Positions 30,547-40,989 of a stretch of DNA of 52,663 nucleotides are shown here, piece by piece. Every line of letters begins with the position of its first letter. Positions within the stretch are counted from its first letter, which is position 1. The position numbers were made by a program, and so were the translations under genes. Below the pieces are notes generated by a model. That model was not told the DNA's origin. It saw only the letters and a list, made by a program, of their open reading frames with translations, and made no database searches. Origin of the DNA: an uncultured Gammaproteobacteria bacterium (lineage in GTDB: Bacteria; Pseudomonadota; Gammaproteobacteria; Poriferisulfidales; GCA-002705445); the NCBI GenBank assembly GCA_913042035.1, contig CAJWIN010000003.1, forward strand, positions 1 through 52,663. Reading direction: 5' to 3'.

Positions 30547-32442
30547 TTATTTTTTACTACTCAATTTTTTTATAAAATCATCCACACTGATTGAATCGTG
30601 TTCAGTGCCATCATACTCTCTGACTGAAATATTGCCGGATGATACTTCTTTATCACCAATTATTACAACATATGGAACTTTTGCAATAATGTGTTCTCGA
30701 ATCTTATAACCAATCTTTTCATTTCTCAAGTCTAAAAAGCAACGAAAATTACTTTCAACAAGTTCTTTTTCTATTTTTCTTGCGAATTCTACATGCTTAT
30801 CCGCTATATTGGCAATTATTATTTGTTCAGGACATAACCAAAAAGGCAGTTTACCACCATAATGTTCGATTAGAATTCCAATAAATCTCTCCATCGATCC
30901 TAAAATTGCTCTATGAACCATAACGGGAATAGTTTTTTCTCCATTTTCATCTATAAAACTTGCTGATAGCGCAGTTGGCATCGAAAAATCTAATTGAACT
31001 GTTCCACATTGCCACTCTCTGTCCAAAGAATCAGTTAAGGTAAATTCAATTTTTGGCCCGTAAAAGGCACCTTCGCCTGGCAATGTTATATAGTCTGGTA
31101 CATTTTCTTTTAAAGAATTTTCTAAAATTTTTTCTGATTTATTCCAAATATCTTCACTTCCAACCCTTTTTTCAGGTCTAGTGGATAATGCGACTTTAAT
31201 ATTTTCAAAACCAAGTTCTTTATAAACTTTAAAAGTTAATTTAATTAATTTAGTAATTTCATCATGAAGTTGTGATTCTGTACAAAAAATATGTGCGTCG
31301 TCCTGAACAAATTGTCTTGCCCTCATTAAACCGTGGAGAGTTCCAGATGGCTCATTTCTATGAACAAGACCAAATTCACAAAGTTTCAAAGGCAAATCTC
31401 TGTAACTTTTTAAGCCTTGATTATAAACTTGAAGGTGTCCAGGGCAGCTCATAGGTTTTACTGCGTAATCTCTTTTTTCAGAATGGGTAGTAAAAATCAT
31501 ATCTCCAAACTTATCCCAGTGCCCAGATTTTTCCCACAGAGTTCTATCTAGGATTTGAGGTGTATTAATTTCTTTATACCCTGAATCTAAATTAATTTTT
31601 CTCATGAAACTTTTTAACAATTGGTATATTGTCCAACCCTTATGATGCCAAAAAACCATTCCCGGTGCTTCTTCTTGAAAATGAAATAAGTCTTGTTGTT
31701 TACCGATTTTTCTATGATCATTCTTTTCTGCATCTTCAATTTTTTGAATATAATTATCTAACTCATCTTTTTTATCCCAAGCAGTACCATATATTCTTTG
31801 AAGCATTTTATTATCAGAATTACCACGCCAGTAAGCTCCGGATATTTTAGTAAGCTTGAAATGTTTTAGAAATTTTGTATTTGGAACGTGAGGACCTCTA
31901 CACATATCGACATATTCTTGATGAAAATATAATGCTATCTCTTCATCATCGGGAATTTCTTTAACAATCTCTTGCTTATATGGCTCATCTCTCTCAATAA
32001 AAACACTTAAAGCTTCTTTAGCTGTAACAACTTTTCTCACAACGTCATAATTACTGCTAACCAAGTCTTTTATTTTTTTCTCGATTGTTTTCAAATCATC
32101 CAAGCTCAGTGATTCTTCACAATCGATATCATAATAAAAACCATTTTTAATTATTGGCCCAATTGCCATTTTAGCATTTGGATATAATTGCTTTATTGCG
32201 TGGCCTATTAAATGAGCAAAAGAGTGGCGCACGATATCAATCCCCTCATCGTCATTCTTTTTTATTATTTCTATATTACTATCATTTTCAATAACTACAG
32301 ACAGATCTCTCAATTGTCCATTAATTTTTCCTGCAACAGCAACTTTTGCAAGGGAATTACTAATATCTTTAGCAATATCGTACAAAGTTGTGTTATCTGG
32401 AATTTCTTTTTTATGCCCATCTGGCAATGTAATTTTTGGCAT
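30547..32442 (-). CDS. thrS: Threonine--tRNA ligase
   Basis: TGS domain '[11 protein letters not shown]', '[16 protein letters not shown]', '[10 protein letters not shown]', '[14 protein letters not shown]'. Confidence 0.97.
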   Translation of the reverse strand: MPKITLPDGHKKEIPDNTTLYDIAKDISNSLAKVAVAGKINGQLRDLSVVIENDSNIEIIKKNDDEGIDIVRHSFAHLIGHAIKQLYPNAKMAIGPIIKNGFYYDIDCEESLSLDDLKTIEKKIKDLVSSNYDVVRKVVTAKEALSVFIERDEPYKQEIVKEIPDDEEIALYFHQEYVDMCRGPHVPNTKFLKHFKLTKISGAYWRGNSDNKMLQRIYGTAWDKKDELDNYIQKIEDAEKNDHRKIGKQQDLFHFQEEAPGMVFWHHKGWTIYQLLKSFMRKINLDSGYKEINTPQILDRTLWEKSGHWDKFGDMIFTTHSEKRDYAVKPMSCPGHLQVYNQGLKSYRDLPLKLCEFGLVHRNEPSGTLHGLMRARQFVQDDAHIFCTESQLHDEITKLIKLTFKVYKELGFENIKVALSTRPEKRVGSEDIWNKSEKILENSLKENVPDYITLPGEGAFYGPKIEFTLTDSLDREWQCGTVQLDFSMPTALSASFIDENGEKTIPVMVHRAILGSMERFIGILIEHYGGKLPFWLCPEQIIIANIADKHVEFARKIEKELVESNFRCFLDLRNEKIGYKIREHIIAKVPYVVIIGDKEVSSGNISVREYDGTEHDSISVDDFIKKLSSKK

Positions 32443-32506
32443 TATTTATCCACTATTATAAAATTTATGGTTGCAGTTTATCACTAACTTTTATCTAAAA
32501 CACACA

Positions 32507-33721
32507 CTAATAATAACGCGTTAATTTTAGCGTTAGATTACTATCACGCTCAAACTGTGCTAAAGGTTCTGAGTCCTCCGCCAAAAAATATTGAGCTTCA
32601 ACTTCAAATTTCATATTTTCGCCGATACGTCTTTCGTACTCAATTGAACTAAACATTGATCCTGTTTTCCAATCAATAATTGCACCAAATAGCAATTCGC
32701 TTTCCTGAAAATCATTCCATGTAAAACGGGCGCCTACAAAAATATCGTTTTCAAATAATGTTGATGCTGTTTTATTTTCATCACGATTATCATAAAGCCC
32801 TTCAAATAATATGCCTATATCAATACCACTATTGGAAAAATCAAAGAATGTATATTCTAATCCAAATACATTAGATGTAAAATTATCACCACTTTGGTCT
32901 GCTATTACAACTTCTAACTTTAAGAGCCAAGCATCCCAAGTACGTTGTATATCTACACCACCTTGTGTGAGCTTTTGATATATAGGTATATGACTTGTAC
33001 CTTCTCCATTTGATTTCAAAAATGGTGCTCTTGCCGTTCCTGTAAAAACGTGAATCCCAATATCAAATTGATCAATTTGATGTTGATAACGTAAAGCAAA
33101 ATCACCAGCCCACCCTTCGCGGCCTTCATCGTATTCAGCATTATCTAAATCAACAGTTAGAGGAGCTCTTTGACGACCATCTACACCTGGAAATGTTCGT
33201 TCACGAAAATATGGTAGATAATAGACTTCAAATCTCCCAATATCAGTAAATTTTCCAAAACGAATCAACGGCTGACCAAGCTTATCTGTCTCATCGCTAT
33301 TTTCTACCTCATCGAATTGATTAATCACATCGACTACGTTTCGACTTTCGGCAACACCCCAAAAAATTTGAGCATTCCCAATTAAAAGGTCAAAATTACT
33401 AAAACGTTGCGAATAATTCAGCTCTCTTATATCAAAGTGTGAACGTTCGTCATCCTGCACATCAACTCGCAGAAAAGGCTCAAACTGTAAGCGCTTTTTT
33501 CGGTCTTTAGAAATCCATCTACCTTCGCCACTAAAATAAATTGAAGGTTGAAAATATTCCAACTGCCCGTCATAGGCTGGACTCTCAGGGAAATAACGAA
33601 ATTCTGTTGTAACGCTTGGAGTAAAACTAAAATCACTTGCCAATGCCGAAGATGAAATCATGGCAAATAAAACTATGATCTTAAAGCTGGCTAAGCGCAG
33701 AGGATTTAAATTCATTTTCAT
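32507..33721 (-). CDS. Outer membrane beta-barrel protein (DUF1302-like)
   Basis: Signal peptide; alternating barrel strands; 'FDIRELNYSQRF...LLIGNAQIFWGVAESRNVVDVINQFD'; C-terminal aromatic 'LKLTRYY'; next to LolA-like and RND genes. Confidence 0.75.
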   Translation of the reverse strand: MKMNLNPLRLASFKIIVLFAMISSSALASDFSFTPSVTTEFRYFPESPAYDGQLEYFQPSIYFSGEGRWISKDRKKRLQFEPFLRVDVQDDERSHFDIRELNYSQRFSNFDLLIGNAQIFWGVAESRNVVDVINQFDEVENSDETDKLGQPLIRFGKFTDIGRFEVYYLPYFRERTFPGVDGRQRAPLTVDLDNAEYDEGREGWAGDFALRYQHQIDQFDIGIHVFTGTARAPFLKSNGEGTSHIPIYQKLTQGGVDIQRTWDAWLLKLEVVIADQSGDNFTSNVFGLEYTFFDFSNSGIDIGILFEGLYDNRDENKTASTLFENDIFVGARFTWNDFQESELLFGAIIDWKTGSMFSSIEYERRIGENMKFEVEAQYFLAEDSEPLAQFERDSNLTLKLTRYY

Positions 33722-34472
33722 TAAGTTCTATCCCAAATTCATAAACTTCAACACGCAACGTCGTACTCTTGCCTGTTAAATGATTGTCCATCTGTTGAAC
33801 CATTGGACGATAGATTGTACCACCATAATTTTTAAACTCCGATTGTGTTAGTGTTTTGAAATGTGCTCCACCCCTATTAAAAAACTCAATCTTACGAAGC
33901 TGGTTAATATCTTTATCGATGTAAGCGATCAAATATGTATAACCTGAACGTTGATACAATGGTATCTGCTTAATCTTATCAACTTTTAAACCATCAAGTG
34001 TTGTGTCTTCTAGCCACTCATAAGAATATTTTCCCAGCTCTGCCGCAGTTAAATCTTCAAATGCAAATTCACTTCCAACAAATGGACCAGATTTATTTGA
34101 AGATGAAATCCGTTTAACTCTTGCCAATTCTGGTAAATATAGCCATTGATCATCAGAATCTAAAATTTTAGAATGAGATAATAATGCTGTTCCTTCAACA
34201 TCAGGTGGCGTAAAGAAAAATGTGACAGACTTATCGCCGACATTTTCATTTGGTTTTTCTTTAGTTTTGATCTCTAATTCACGTTTAGTCGAATCCCCTG
34301 CAGAATTAGTCAATGTCATTGTTAATTTCGCTATACTTGTGCCAAAACCATTATCCATTCGGTCGGATTTGGCAGCAATTCGAAATCCTTTTTCCTGAGA
34401 AGTTTCTGCGTTTGAAAATGAAGAAAAAGTAAATAATCCTATCATTATAATAAAAGAAAATAGTTTTCTCAT
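33681..34472 (-). CDS. Outer membrane lipoprotein-sorting (LolA-like) family protein
   Basis: Signal peptide; 'DQWLYLPELARVKRISSSNKSGPFVGSEFAFEDL...YSYEWLEDTTLDG'. Confidence 0.85.
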   Translation of the reverse strand: MRKLFSFIIMIGLFTFSSFSNAETSQEKGFRIAAKSDRMDNGFGTSIAKLTMTLTNSAGDSTKRELEIKTKEKPNENVGDKSVTFFFTPPDVEGTALLSHSKILDSDDQWLYLPELARVKRISSSNKSGPFVGSEFAFEDLTAAELGKYSYEWLEDTTLDGLKVDKIKQIPLYQRSGYTYLIAYIDKDINQLRKIEFFNRGGAHFKTLTQSEFKNYGGTIYRPMVQQMDNHLTGKSTTLRVEVYEFGIELNENEFKSSALSQL

Positions 34473-36820
34473 GATATTTGTCCTCTGTCTTTATTCATTA
34501 AAAATGAAAGTAAAGTTGGTAGTACTAAAAAATTGATAAACATCGCCAATAAAATTGCAATGCCAGTAACTAATCCCATATCTGTATTAGGCTTGAAAGC
34601 TGATGTCGCTAGCAAAGCAAACCCAGCGGATAATATAATTGTTGTCGCAAAAATGGCTGTTCCCGCCACATCAAACGCATACAAAATACTATCATGAAAA
34701 GATTTACTTTTATGACGATAGGCTTGCATGAATTTCGAAATCAAATGAACTGTGTCATCGATCACAAGACCAATTGCCACCGCGCCAACAATTGCAATTG
34801 AAAATCCAACTGTACCTGAGATAATAGCCCAAAGCCCAAATGTTGCTAAAATAGGAACAGTGTTTAAAACGACACTCAAAAATCCAATGCCAAATGATTT
34901 AAATGATACAGCCATAATTAAAAAAATTACGGCAATTAAAAAAAGGCTTCCTTTAATCATTGATTGAATATTTCTATCTGCAATATAATTGAATAATGAC
35001 ACATTCCCAGATGCAATTGTAGCTGCTCCAGATGAATTATTTTTTTCCATCCATTTAACAGCTTTTTCATTAAGAGTTCGTGCTTCAACTGTTGAAACGT
35101 CTTTTATAGTCGTAGTCACTCGAGTGCTCTGGCGATTAATATTAATACGGTCATTTAAATCAAGACCATAGGGAAGTGAAAGTTCATAAACTAGTAAATA
35201 TTGGCTTGCAAGTTTTCGATTATCTGGGATACGGTAAAATTTCTCATCATCAGCATTCAAGTTTTTATTTAGTCGTTTCATAACATCTGAAATTGCATAA
35301 ACATGAGCGACTTCAGGCTGGGTCTTTAGCCATTTCGTAAAACGATTAACATCTTCTAAGAATTCAGGCTCAAGAACTCCCTGAGGCTTGCCAGAATTAA
35401 TAATAAATTCAATATTATCAGTTCCAAAAAAAGGCCGTGTAGCATCAATGGAATCACGGATATCAATACCGGGACTGAAATATTTTGACCAAACATCATT
35501 GAGCTCTAAACGTGGAATGAGTGCTATAGATGCAATACAAAAAAATACTGTTCCAAAAAAAGCTTTATTTCGATACTTGTATATAACTTCGCCAATGTAA
35601 TGAAAAATTGAAGACTTTGAACTCTCACTATTAGAAGCTTCATATTTTAGAGGTAATAAATTCATGATAGCTGGAAGGAAAGTTAAGGATAAAACCCATG
35701 CCATAAAAATACCTGCCGCAGTCATATTTCCAAGATGGTGAAATGGTGGTGAATCAGAAAAGTTTAAACTTAAAAATCCAATCGCAGTTGTAATAGAAGT
35801 TAGCGTTACGGGAAATGTATTGGTTGCTACTGCCTTGACTATTGCCTCCTGCTTATTAATACCGCTATACATATGTTGTCGAAACGCAGAGAGAATATGC
35901 ACAGCATCAGCGATAGCAATGGTCAAAATAATCGTTGGGGCAGAAATTGATAATGGCGTTAGTTCTACCCCTGTCCAACCACCTAAGCCCATACCAAAAA
36001 TAGTTGATAAAATGATGATAAATAGTCCAGACACCATCGCAAGAATAGAACGCATAACAATAAACATCACAATGATAATTATCAAATACATTGCTGGTAT
36101 AAGAGTTTCAGAATCTTTCATTCCGACCTCGCTAAATGCAGAGGACAACATTGAAGCACCAGTAAGTTTTACTTCAATATTTGGATATTTTTCTTTGATC
36201 TTATCTCGAATTTCACGTGCCATTGCTGCAGTACCTAATACATCTTCAGCAATACTTCTATCCACTTGTAAAATAGAATTCACAATCGTAGCACCGCCAT
36301 CGGGTGCTGTAATAAATTTGTGTAAGAGCGGTTCATTTTCTGCAACACTTTTAAGTCGAAGCATCTGATTAGGTAGCTCAATTTCTTCCTTATCAAAAAT
36401 CAAATCTTCAACAATAAGATCGTCGCCTTTAGCAAAAGTATGCTGAAAGTTTGTCAAACTATCGACACGGGAAACAAAGGGAAGATTCCAAGCCTGGGCT
36501 GTTATATCGTAAACTGCTTCAATAACATGAGGTTGATATATGTCCCCTTCCTTTGGAATTATAACAAAGCTAACGTTGTCAGCCTTTCCATACGTAGCTT
36601 CAAAATTTAAAAATCTTTGTAATTCCGGATTTTCTTCGCCAAAAAAAATCTGATAATCTCCTGAGAAGCTAAGATTTTTGGCGCCATATCCACCAATAAG
36701 AGTTAGCATTATACATAGAAAGATAGTTAGCAATTTTCGCGTCGCTGCAAATTTAGCAACTCTCTCTCCCCACCATTCAACGTTCCTTGCGATTTGTGCC
36801 ATAGTTTTGTCACTCAACAA
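34469..36820 (-). CDS. RND superfamily (MMPL-type) transporter
   Basis: 783 aa, two repeats of TM blocks with sterol-sensing-like 'ISAPTIILTIAIADAVHILSAFR' and 'AIVGAVAIGLVIDDTVHLISKFM'. Confidence 0.93.
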   Translation of the reverse strand: MLSDKTMAQIARNVEWWGERVAKFAATRKLLTIFLCIMLTLIGGYGAKNLSFSGDYQIFFGEENPELQRFLNFEATYGKADNVSFVIIPKEGDIYQPHVIEAVYDITAQAWNLPFVSRVDSLTNFQHTFAKGDDLIVEDLIFDKEEIELPNQMLRLKSVAENEPLLHKFITAPDGGATIVNSILQVDRSIAEDVLGTAAMAREIRDKIKEKYPNIEVKLTGASMLSSAFSEVGMKDSETLIPAMYLIIIIVMFIVMRSILAMVSGLFIIILSTIFGMGLGGWTGVELTPLSISAPTIILTIAIADAVHILSAFRQHMYSGINKQEAIVKAVATNTFPVTLTSITTAIGFLSLNFSDSPPFHHLGNMTAAGIFMAWVLSLTFLPAIMNLLPLKYEASNSESSKSSIFHYIGEVIYKYRNKAFFGTVFFCIASIALIPRLELNDVWSKYFSPGIDIRDSIDATRPFFGTDNIEFIINSGKPQGVLEPEFLEDVNRFTKWLKTQPEVAHVYAISDVMKRLNKNLNADDEKFYRIPDNRKLASQYLLVYELSLPYGLDLNDRININRQSTRVTTTIKDVSTVEARTLNEKAVKWMEKNNSSGAATIASGNVSLFNYIADRNIQSMIKGSLFLIAVIFLIMAVSFKSFGIGFLSVVLNTVPILATFGLWAIISGTVGFSIAIVGAVAIGLVIDDTVHLISKFMQAYRHKSKSFHDSILYAFDVAGTAIFATTIILSAGFALLATSAFKPNTDMGLVTGIAILLAMFINFLVLPTLLSFLMNKDRGQIS

Positions 36821-36891
36821 ATAATACTAATTTGTAATATATTATTACTATATCGTACTTTATAAAATAGTTAGCTTTGCTGTTAGGCTCG

Positions 36892-36968
<77 letters not shown>

Positions 36969-37041
36969 TTATATAAAAATGTTAATATAACATTTATAAT
37001 ATAATCATGCATAATAGTATTATTTATAACTACAAAAAATT

Positions 37042-37440
37042 ATGAAAAAGCTAAATAAATATATTTCTATTTTTATCATTCTTGGACTAACAAATATTCC
37101 AAGTTTTGCAGATGAATATAAAAATGAAGATCAAGTGTATCATGTTGTTTTGGTTTGGCTAAAAACCTATAGAAATGAAATGAGAATAAATAAAATTATT
37201 GATGCAAGTAAAGAACTTAAAAATATCCCGGGTGTGTTAGAAGTTTCTACCGGAAAAGTTTTGCGAAGTTCAAGAGTAATAGTTGATGATACTTTTGATG
37301 TAAGTATTATAATTAAGTTTGCATCAAAAGAATACTTAAAGGATTACTTAGTTCATCCAATTCATGTAAAAATTGCCAACGAAGTTATAAAACCTTTAGC
37401 GAATAAAATTACGGTTTACGATACAATAATTCAAAAATAA
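37042..37440 (+). CDS. Secreted Dabb (stress-responsive alpha/beta-barrel) domain protein
   Basis: Signal peptide then 'VYHVVLVWLKTYRNEMRINKII...IPGVLEVSTGK...FASKEYLKDYLVHPIHVKIANEVIKPL'. Confidence 0.8.
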   Translation: MKKLNKYISIFIILGLTNIPSFADEYKNEDQVYHVVLVWLKTYRNEMRINKIIDASKELKNIPGVLEVSTGKVLRSSRVIVDDTFDVSIIIKFASKEYLKDYLVHPIHVKIANEVIKPLANKITVYDTIIQK

Positions 37441-37454
37441 ATCATAAGGAAAGT

Positions 37455-38573
37455 ATGCAACTAATTTTTCATAAATCTGAAAAATATATTGAAGAAGATA
37501 TTTTTTACTATATTAGTGATCAAAGAGACAAACACTCGATGATTAAACCTAAGAAAGAAGATTTAATCAGTATGACTGTGGACTCTGAAAATTTAACTAC
37601 ACCTAGTAAAAAAAAAATAGCTAATGTACTTTATCCTTTCAAAAAAAATAGTATTGACAAAATATACATAGGTTTGAGTTTTCCTTTATTTTCCAATAAT
37701 TGGGCAGCATCTTACTTGAGATATCTCCTAAAGATTATCAAAAAAGATGGATCAATAATTCTCCCGGTATATCCAGAAGAGCAAGCAAATGAAAAAGGGA
37801 TGTGGTCACGAAGCTTTTTAGAAAATATTTTTACCAGTAGAACTGGCTGGACTGGTACAAATAATGTTTGGGCAGAAAACGATGGCGTCATGTCAATGAG
37901 AATTGGAAAGAAATTTCCAAAAAAAATTAATAGTACGCTAAATTTTTTCTTAGAGGAAATCGGCAATCAGTCATTTAGGTATGATTTTGAAAATAAAGAA
38001 AGTAATAATTTAAATTTAGTCAAAAATATTTGGTCAATAAGCAAACTTAGTTCGATTGTGGAAAAAATAATACAAGATAAATTTGCTAATAATAAAATTA
38101 CATATTGCGATATTGGAAATGACCCTTACCTAGCTTTTGAAATTAATGTAAGCAGCTATATCAAAATCAAAAAAACTATTCTCATGACTGATAATGAAGA
38201 TTTATATTCTGAATTAAACAACTATTTTTCCTATAGAAACACAGCTGATTATGAAAGACTCGATAAGAGTAATTTTAAAAATATCTCATTAGCAAATCCG
38301 GATGTAATTACAATTATTTATAATTCTAATAATAAAGAGATTCTTGATGAGGTTGTAAATTGCTGTCCTAATTCAGTTGTAGTTTTTTACGGAATTTTAG
38401 ATAGCAGAGACAATACCTATGATAAGTACAATATTTCCAATTATTCATCAATAGTTGCAGCAAAATTAGATTCTAAAAAAACTATAAATCATTATTCTGA
38501 TATAATTGAGGATGAAATTAATAGCGAAATTAAAGCTGAAGGTGAAAAAATATATGTTTTGACCCCAAAATAA
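37455..38573 (+). CDS. Hypothetical protein, possible degenerate Rossmann/methyltransferase-like folds
   Basis: 'KITYCDIGNDPYLAFEI' resembles a weak SAM-binding motif I; otherwise unassignable. Stop is 1 nt before the nuclease start. Confidence 0.4.
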   Translation: MQLIFHKSEKYIEEDIFYYISDQRDKHSMIKPKKEDLISMTVDSENLTTPSKKKIANVLYPFKKNSIDKIYIGLSFPLFSNNWAASYLRYLLKIIKKDGSIILPVYPEEQANEKGMWSRSFLENIFTSRTGWTGTNNVWAENDGVMSMRIGKKFPKKINSTLNFFLEEIGNQSFRYDFENKESNNLNLVKNIWSISKLSSIVEKIIQDKFANNKITYCDIGNDPYLAFEINVSSYIKIKKTILMTDNEDLYSELNNYFSYRNTADYERLDKSNFKNISLANPDVITIIYNSNNKEILDEVVNCCPNSVVVFYGILDSRDNTYDKYNISNYSSIVAAKLDSKKTINHYSDIIEDEINSEIKAEGEKIYVLTPK

Positions 38574-38574
38574 T

Positions 38575-39351
38575 ATGGCATTTAAAAAATACTCTAGAAA
38601 CCCATATAATCCTTTGTCGGATAAGCCATATAAATTATCAAGATCACGAATTGATAACTATCTCAATTGTCCACGATGTTTTTACATGCATGAAAAAAAA
38701 GGAATTAAAGCACCTTCTGGCCCTACGTTCACTTTAAACAACGCTGTTGATAATTTATATAAAAATGAATTTGATTTATATAGAAAAGAAAAAAAGCCAC
38801 ATCCAATAATGATAAAAAATAATCTAGATTGCATACCTTATGAAAATGAGAATCTTGATCAATGGAGAAATGCTTTTAAAGGTATTCAGTGGCATGATAA
38901 AGAAACAAATTTTTTATTTTTCGGTGGTATTGATGATATCTGGATTAACAGCAACGATGAACTGCATATTGTCGACTATAAAGCTACAGCAAAAAAAACA
39001 TTTAATCCTAATTTTGATACAGGTTGGGAGGTTTGTTATAAAAAACAAATAGAAATATACCAATGGTTATTTAAGAAAAATGGCTTCAAAGTTTCAAATA
39101 TTGGTTACATTATTTATGCGAATGGTAAATCTAATCTAAAGAAATTTGATGGTAATTTAACTTTTGATCAACATTTGTATCCTTTGGTATGCAATACCGA
39201 TTGGATTGATAAAATAATACCTGAAATATATGATTGCCTAAATTCTGAGAAACTTCCAAGAAGCGGTGGCGGATGGAATGGAGAAGGTTGTGAGCAATGC
39301 GCATACAAGAAAAAATTATTTGATATTTTTAAATCCCATATATCTAAATAG
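38575..39351 (+). CDS. PD-(D/E)XK superfamily nuclease (RecB/Cas4-like), possible Fe-S cluster
   Basis: 'SRSRIDNYLNCPRCFYMHEKKGI', 'FFGGIDDIWINSNDELHIVDYKATAK', 'KKQIEIYQWLFKK', 'GEGCEQCAYKKKL'. Confidence 0.85.
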   Translation: MAFKKYSRNPYNPLSDKPYKLSRSRIDNYLNCPRCFYMHEKKGIKAPSGPTFTLNNAVDNLYKNEFDLYRKEKKPHPIMIKNNLDCIPYENENLDQWRNAFKGIQWHDKETNFLFFGGIDDIWINSNDELHIVDYKATAKKTFNPNFDTGWEVCYKKQIEIYQWLFKKNGFKVSNIGYIIYANGKSNLKKFDGNLTFDQHLYPLVCNTDWIDKIIPEIYDCLNSEKLPRSGGGWNGEGCEQCAYKKKLFDIFKSHISK

Positions 39352-39359
39352 TTTCTAAT

Positions 39360-39692
39360 TTAAGTAAAAACTGCCGCAAAATAAGGCACCCAAGCGTATA
39401 TAATTATGGCAGTAAAACCAATTTCAAAAATCGTAACTTTCTTAAAAAAAGATGCTTCTTGATTTGATTCTGAGGATGAAAATTTCACAATCAACATAAC
39501 AATATCAAACATTAAAACCATTATATATATAGGTAATGTTGCGGGAATCGCTAAAGTTAGGATAGTATCAATTACATTGCTTAATATAAGTTCTGTATCT
39601 TTAGCTGGAGCTAATATTAAAAAAGCAAAACCAAGTAATATTAATAAAAATCTAAGTACACCTATTTTTTTTATAAATATATTAATTTTTCT
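39360..39692 (-). CDS. Small hydrophobic (about 2-TM) protein directly in frame after the sat stop codon; start codon non-canonical (candidate ATT at 39684-39686)
   Basis: 110 sense codons to stop: RKINIFIKKIGVLRFLLILLGFAFLILAPAKDTELILSNVIDTILTLAIPATLPIYIMVLMFDIVMLIVKFSSSESNQEASFFKKVTIFEIGFTAIIIYAWVPYFAAVFT*. No ATG/GTG/TTG near the 5' end. GGAGG lies upstream within the sat 3' end. Confidence 0.6.
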   Translation of the reverse strand, partial: RKINIFIKKIGVLRFLLILLGFAFLILAPAKDTELILSNVIDTILTLAIPATLPIYIMVLMFDIVMLIVKFSSSESNQEASFFKKVTIFEIGFTAIIIYAWVPYFAAVFT

Positions 39693-40874
39693 TTATTCCT
39701 CCATGTAATGCTTCATTAATACTTCTGCTACTTCTGGTCTAGCAAATTCCTTAGGGAGACTTTCTCCTTTTGAAAGCATTTCTCTTACTTTAGTTCCAGA
39801 AAGAATTACAAAATCATCTTTTGTATGATCCTCTACATCTCTCATCATAACAACTTTATTAAGTTTTTTTGAATAAGCTGTATGGTCAGCTTTAAAAATT
39901 TTTATTTCAAGGGAATCTTCAGGAATATTATCAAAAATAATCTGAGCATCGAAGGCACCATAAAAATCACCTACTCCTGCATGATCTCTTCCAACAATCA
40001 AATAACTACACCCACAATTTTGTCTAAAAACCGCATGCAATAGTGCTTCTCTTGGCCCAGCGTAAAGCATATCAAAGCCATATCCTGTTATCATTACATA
40101 ATCTTTAGGAAAATAATGATCTACCATCGTCCTAATTGCAGTGTCTCTTACATCAGCAGGTATATCTCCTGGTTTAAGTTTCCCAAGTAACATATGTATT
40201 AAAATTCCATCAGCGTTGACTCGTTCACCTGCCATTCTGCATAATTCTTCGTGTGCTCTATGCATTGGATTTCGTGTTTGAAAAGCAACTACATTTTTCC
40301 AGCCCTTTGCTTCTATTGATGACCTTATTTGCATTGCAGTTCTGAAAGTTTCACCAAAATCTTTTTCAAAATAACTATAGTTGATTACATTCACGCTTCC
40401 ACTTATCAATAAATCTCCCTGCTCATAGAAAGTTTTAACTCCAGGATGAGATTGATCTTTAGTTCCGTAAACTTTATCAACAATATTATCTATTTCACTT
40501 GCACTTAATTTTTCAATTTTACTAATTTTTTGTATGGCTATTATTTGCTGCCCTTCAACATTTGGATCTATTAAAGCGACGCTTTCTCCCTCTTCAAAAT
40601 CTAGCTCTTGATTTGTTAAGTTTACAACTGGCGTAGGCCAAAAAAGACCATTATCTAACTGCATTTTATTTGCAACAGAAATGACATCTTTTTTATCCAT
40701 AAATCCATGCAGTGGCGTAAAATATCCTGCACCCAACATTACTAAATTTGCTGCTGCTGCAGAATTTACTTTCATTTTTTTCATTGATCTCGCAGCATCT
40801 AAAAGAGCAATTTTTTCTTCTTCTGTGCTAACTATTTTTGGCATTAGTTCAACTGAACCATGTGGTTTTATCAT
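39693..40874 (-). CDS. sat: Sulfate adenylyltransferase (homo-oligomeric Sat type)
   Basis: 'FQTRNPMHRAHEELCRMA', 'GRDHAGVGDFYGAFDAQIIFD', 'LSGTKVREMLSKGESLPKEFARPEVAEVL'. Confidence 0.96.
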   Translation of the reverse strand: MIKPHGSVELMPKIVSTEEEKIALLDAARSMKKMKVNSAAAANLVMLGAGYFTPLHGFMDKKDVISVANKMQLDNGLFWPTPVVNLTNQELDFEEGESVALIDPNVEGQQIIAIQKISKIEKLSASEIDNIVDKVYGTKDQSHPGVKTFYEQGDLLISGSVNVINYSYFEKDFGETFRTAMQIRSSIEAKGWKNVVAFQTRNPMHRAHEELCRMAGERVNADGILIHMLLGKLKPGDIPADVRDTAIRTMVDHYFPKDYVMITGYGFDMLYAGPREALLHAVFRQNCGCSYLIVGRDHAGVGDFYGAFDAQIIFDNIPEDSLEIKIFKADHTAYSKKLNKVVMMRDVEDHTKDDFVILSGTKVREMLSKGESLPKEFARPEVAEVLMKHYMEE

Positions 40875-40989
40875 TGTTTTCCCCTTAATTCTATTCGTTA
40901 AAACCTTAATATAATTTCTTTATTATCTACATTACGGTATGATTATCTCATAAAAGATATAATACTAAAAAATAAATACTAAAACTAAG

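Noticed and set aside
35820-36368. 182-aa plus-strand ORF antisense to the RND transporter, and many other 60-150 aa ORFs opposite or inside core genes (e.g. 26100-26534, 29085-29531, 3718-3927, 13614-13895)
   Set aside because: Shadow frames of well-identified genes; low-complexity translations with no recognisable motifs.
38575-39351. Cas4 of a CRISPR-Cas locus
   Set aside because: No cas1/cas2 or repeat-spacer array anywhere visible in the window; kept only as a Cas4/RecB-like nuclease.
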